NCBI GenBank assembly: GCA_903921665.1
Contig: CAIXQT010000136.1
Span: 1-6,980 of the forward strand
Source: an uncultured Opitutia bacterium
Lineage (GTDB): Bacteria > Verrucomicrobiota > Verrucomicrobiia > Opitutales > UBA953
DNA length: 6,980 nucleotides
Direction of reading: 5' to 3'
Shown: positions 6,152-6,980 of the stretch, piece after piece
Position numbering within the stretch: the stretch's first letter is position 1
Layout: each line of letters opens with the position of its first letter
Program-made: the position numbers and the translations under genes
The notes under the pieces: model-generated
Told to the model about the DNA's origin: nothing
The model's input: only the letters and a program-made list of their open reading frames with translations
Databases searched by the model: none

Positions 6152-6980
6152 ATGCCCCGCAAGCTCAGCCACATCGCCCCCGACTGGTGGGATTACACGA
6201 CGCTCGACTCGTCGCTCATCAACGATGCGGCGAAGCTGACCGAACGGGACCTGCGCCAGCTGTCGCGTCCGGGTTTCAAGGTGGTGATGTATGACACCCT
6301 CGAAGACTTCTACTTGGCTGAGGCCTTGGAATACATCGCGGCGTGGAAGCAGGCCACGGCCGATAACCCTGTCGGCATCTGCGGCCCGATCGGCCCGACC
6401 GAACAACTCCCGCTCGTCGCTCGCCTGGTCAACGAACTCGGCCTCAACCTGAAGCACGCCCACTTCTGGGGCATGGATGAGTGGTACGACGACAAGACGA
6501 AGAAGGAAGTGCCGGTGACCCATGCGCTCTCCTTCGAACGCGCCGACCGCGAACTCTGCTTCGATCGCATCCAGAAGGAACTGGCGATGCCCGAAGCCAA
6601 TCTGCACTTCCCTAAGGCCAAGATCGCCGACTTCGTGCAGACGTGGCACGCCGGCGTGCGCTGCGCGGTCATGCAAGGCGGCCAAGGCGACATCAAGCAC
6701 TGGGCCTTCAACGATCCGTTGAAGCGCATCGGCAAATACAAGGACGCCCCGCCCTCGCCCGCCGAATACCGCAAGCTCGGCACCCGCATCGTCGAACTGC
6801 ACCCCGTCACCCTCAGCCAGAACGCCCGCACCTCCGGTGGCGGCAACATCACCATGGTCCCGAAGATGGCCATCACCGTCGGCCCCCAGGAAACCTGGCT
6901 GGCCGACAAGGTTTCCATCTGGCACGCCGGCGCCCACGACAACCCCTTGGGCCAGCGCCTGACCGCCTTGATGATCTCCA
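6152..6980 (+). CDS. Divergent glucosamine-6-phosphate deaminase/isomerase-like (NagB superfamily) protein, 3'-truncated
   Basis: The frame is open from ATG 6152 to the window end without a stop, giving 276 residues, so the C-terminus is missing but probably short. NagB proteins convert glucosamine-6-phosphate to fructose-6-phosphate and ammonia, the last step of amino-sugar use. Matches to the fold, from memory of E. coli NagB: FKVVMYDTLEDFYLAEALEY (42-61) as first strand and helix; GPIGPT (78-83) in place of the TGGTP phosphate loop; WGMDEW (106-111) for NMDEY, keeping the proton-shuttling Asp (D109); GGQGDIKHWAFNDP (176-189) for GVGNDGHIAFNEP, keeping Asp180 and His183 but with one extra residue and Asp for Glu at 188; SQNAR (222-226); and a glycine-rich GGGNITMVPKMAITVG near 229-244. 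The N-terminal 40 residues are an extension relative to NagB. Activity on glucosamine-6-phosphate itself is uncertain; a related amino-sugar or ketose phosphate is possible. It lies 83 nt after the transporter on the same strand. Confidence 0.8.
   Translation, partial: MPRKLSHIAPDWWDYTTLDSSLINDAAKLTERDLRQLSRPGFKVVMYDTLEDFYLAEALEYIAAWKQATADNPVGICGPIGPTEQLPLVARLVNELGLNLKHAHFWGMDEWYDDKTKKEVPVTHALSFERADRELCFDRIQKELAMPEANLHFPKAKIADFVQTWHAGVRCAVMQGGQGDIKHWAFNDPLKRIGKYKDAPPSPAEYRKLGTRIVELHPVTLSQNARTSGGGNITMVPKMAITVGPQETWLADKVSIWHAGAHDNPLGQRLTALMIS

Overview
The window is GC-rich (by eye in the low-to-mid 60s percent) with strongly C/G-ending codons. It is almost fully coding, and every supportable gene is on the + strand. 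Start codons mostly lack a Shine-Dalgarno sequence. The families present (Gfo/Idh/MocA dehydrogenase, PIG-L deacetylase, Tat-exported metallophosphatase, NupG-type transporter, divergent NagB-like protein) suggest a member of the Verrucomicrobiota/Planctomycetota/Lentisphaerota group, most likely a verrucomicrobial carbohydrate degrader. That placement is an impression from content and style, not from a marker gene.

Layout: (1) 3-821, the 3' part of a PfkB-family sugar kinase whose N-terminus lies before the window. (2) 822-1038, a 217-nt gap with a 19-bp inverted repeat (846-918) and, closer to the next gene, a 15-nt direct repeat at 21-bp spacing (940-975), which is the geometry of an AraC-type operator. 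(3) 1039-4685, a tight four-gene operon: Gfo/Idh oxidoreductase, 4-nt gap, PIG-L deacetylase, ATGA overlap, Tat-exported calcineurin-like phosphoesterase, 2-nt gap, AraC-family regulator. (4) 4686-4775, a 90-nt gap built of heptamer and hexamer mini-repeats. (5) 4776-6068, a NupG-like MFS permease. (6) 6069-6151, another gap of hexamer and heptamer mini-repeats. (7) 6152-6980, a divergent glucosamine-6-phosphate deaminase-like protein, cut off by the window end.

Taken together this reads as a regulated catabolic locus for a sugar, probably an N-acylated amino sugar, amino-sugar conjugate or nucleoside-like compound. The model is inferred: the exported phosphoesterase acts outside the cytoplasm, the permease imports the product, the PIG-L enzyme removes an N-acyl group, the Gfo/Idh enzyme oxidises or epimerises a hydroxyl, the PfkB kinase phosphorylates, and the NagB-like enzyme deaminates or isomerises an amino-sugar phosphate. 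The AraC protein would sense the ligand with its cupin domain and act at the direct repeat upstream of its own operon. No mobile element, RNA gene or CRISPR array was seen. The most notable signals are the AraC-like operator, the changed active-site loops of the NagB-like protein, and the different short tandem repeats in all three intergenic gaps.
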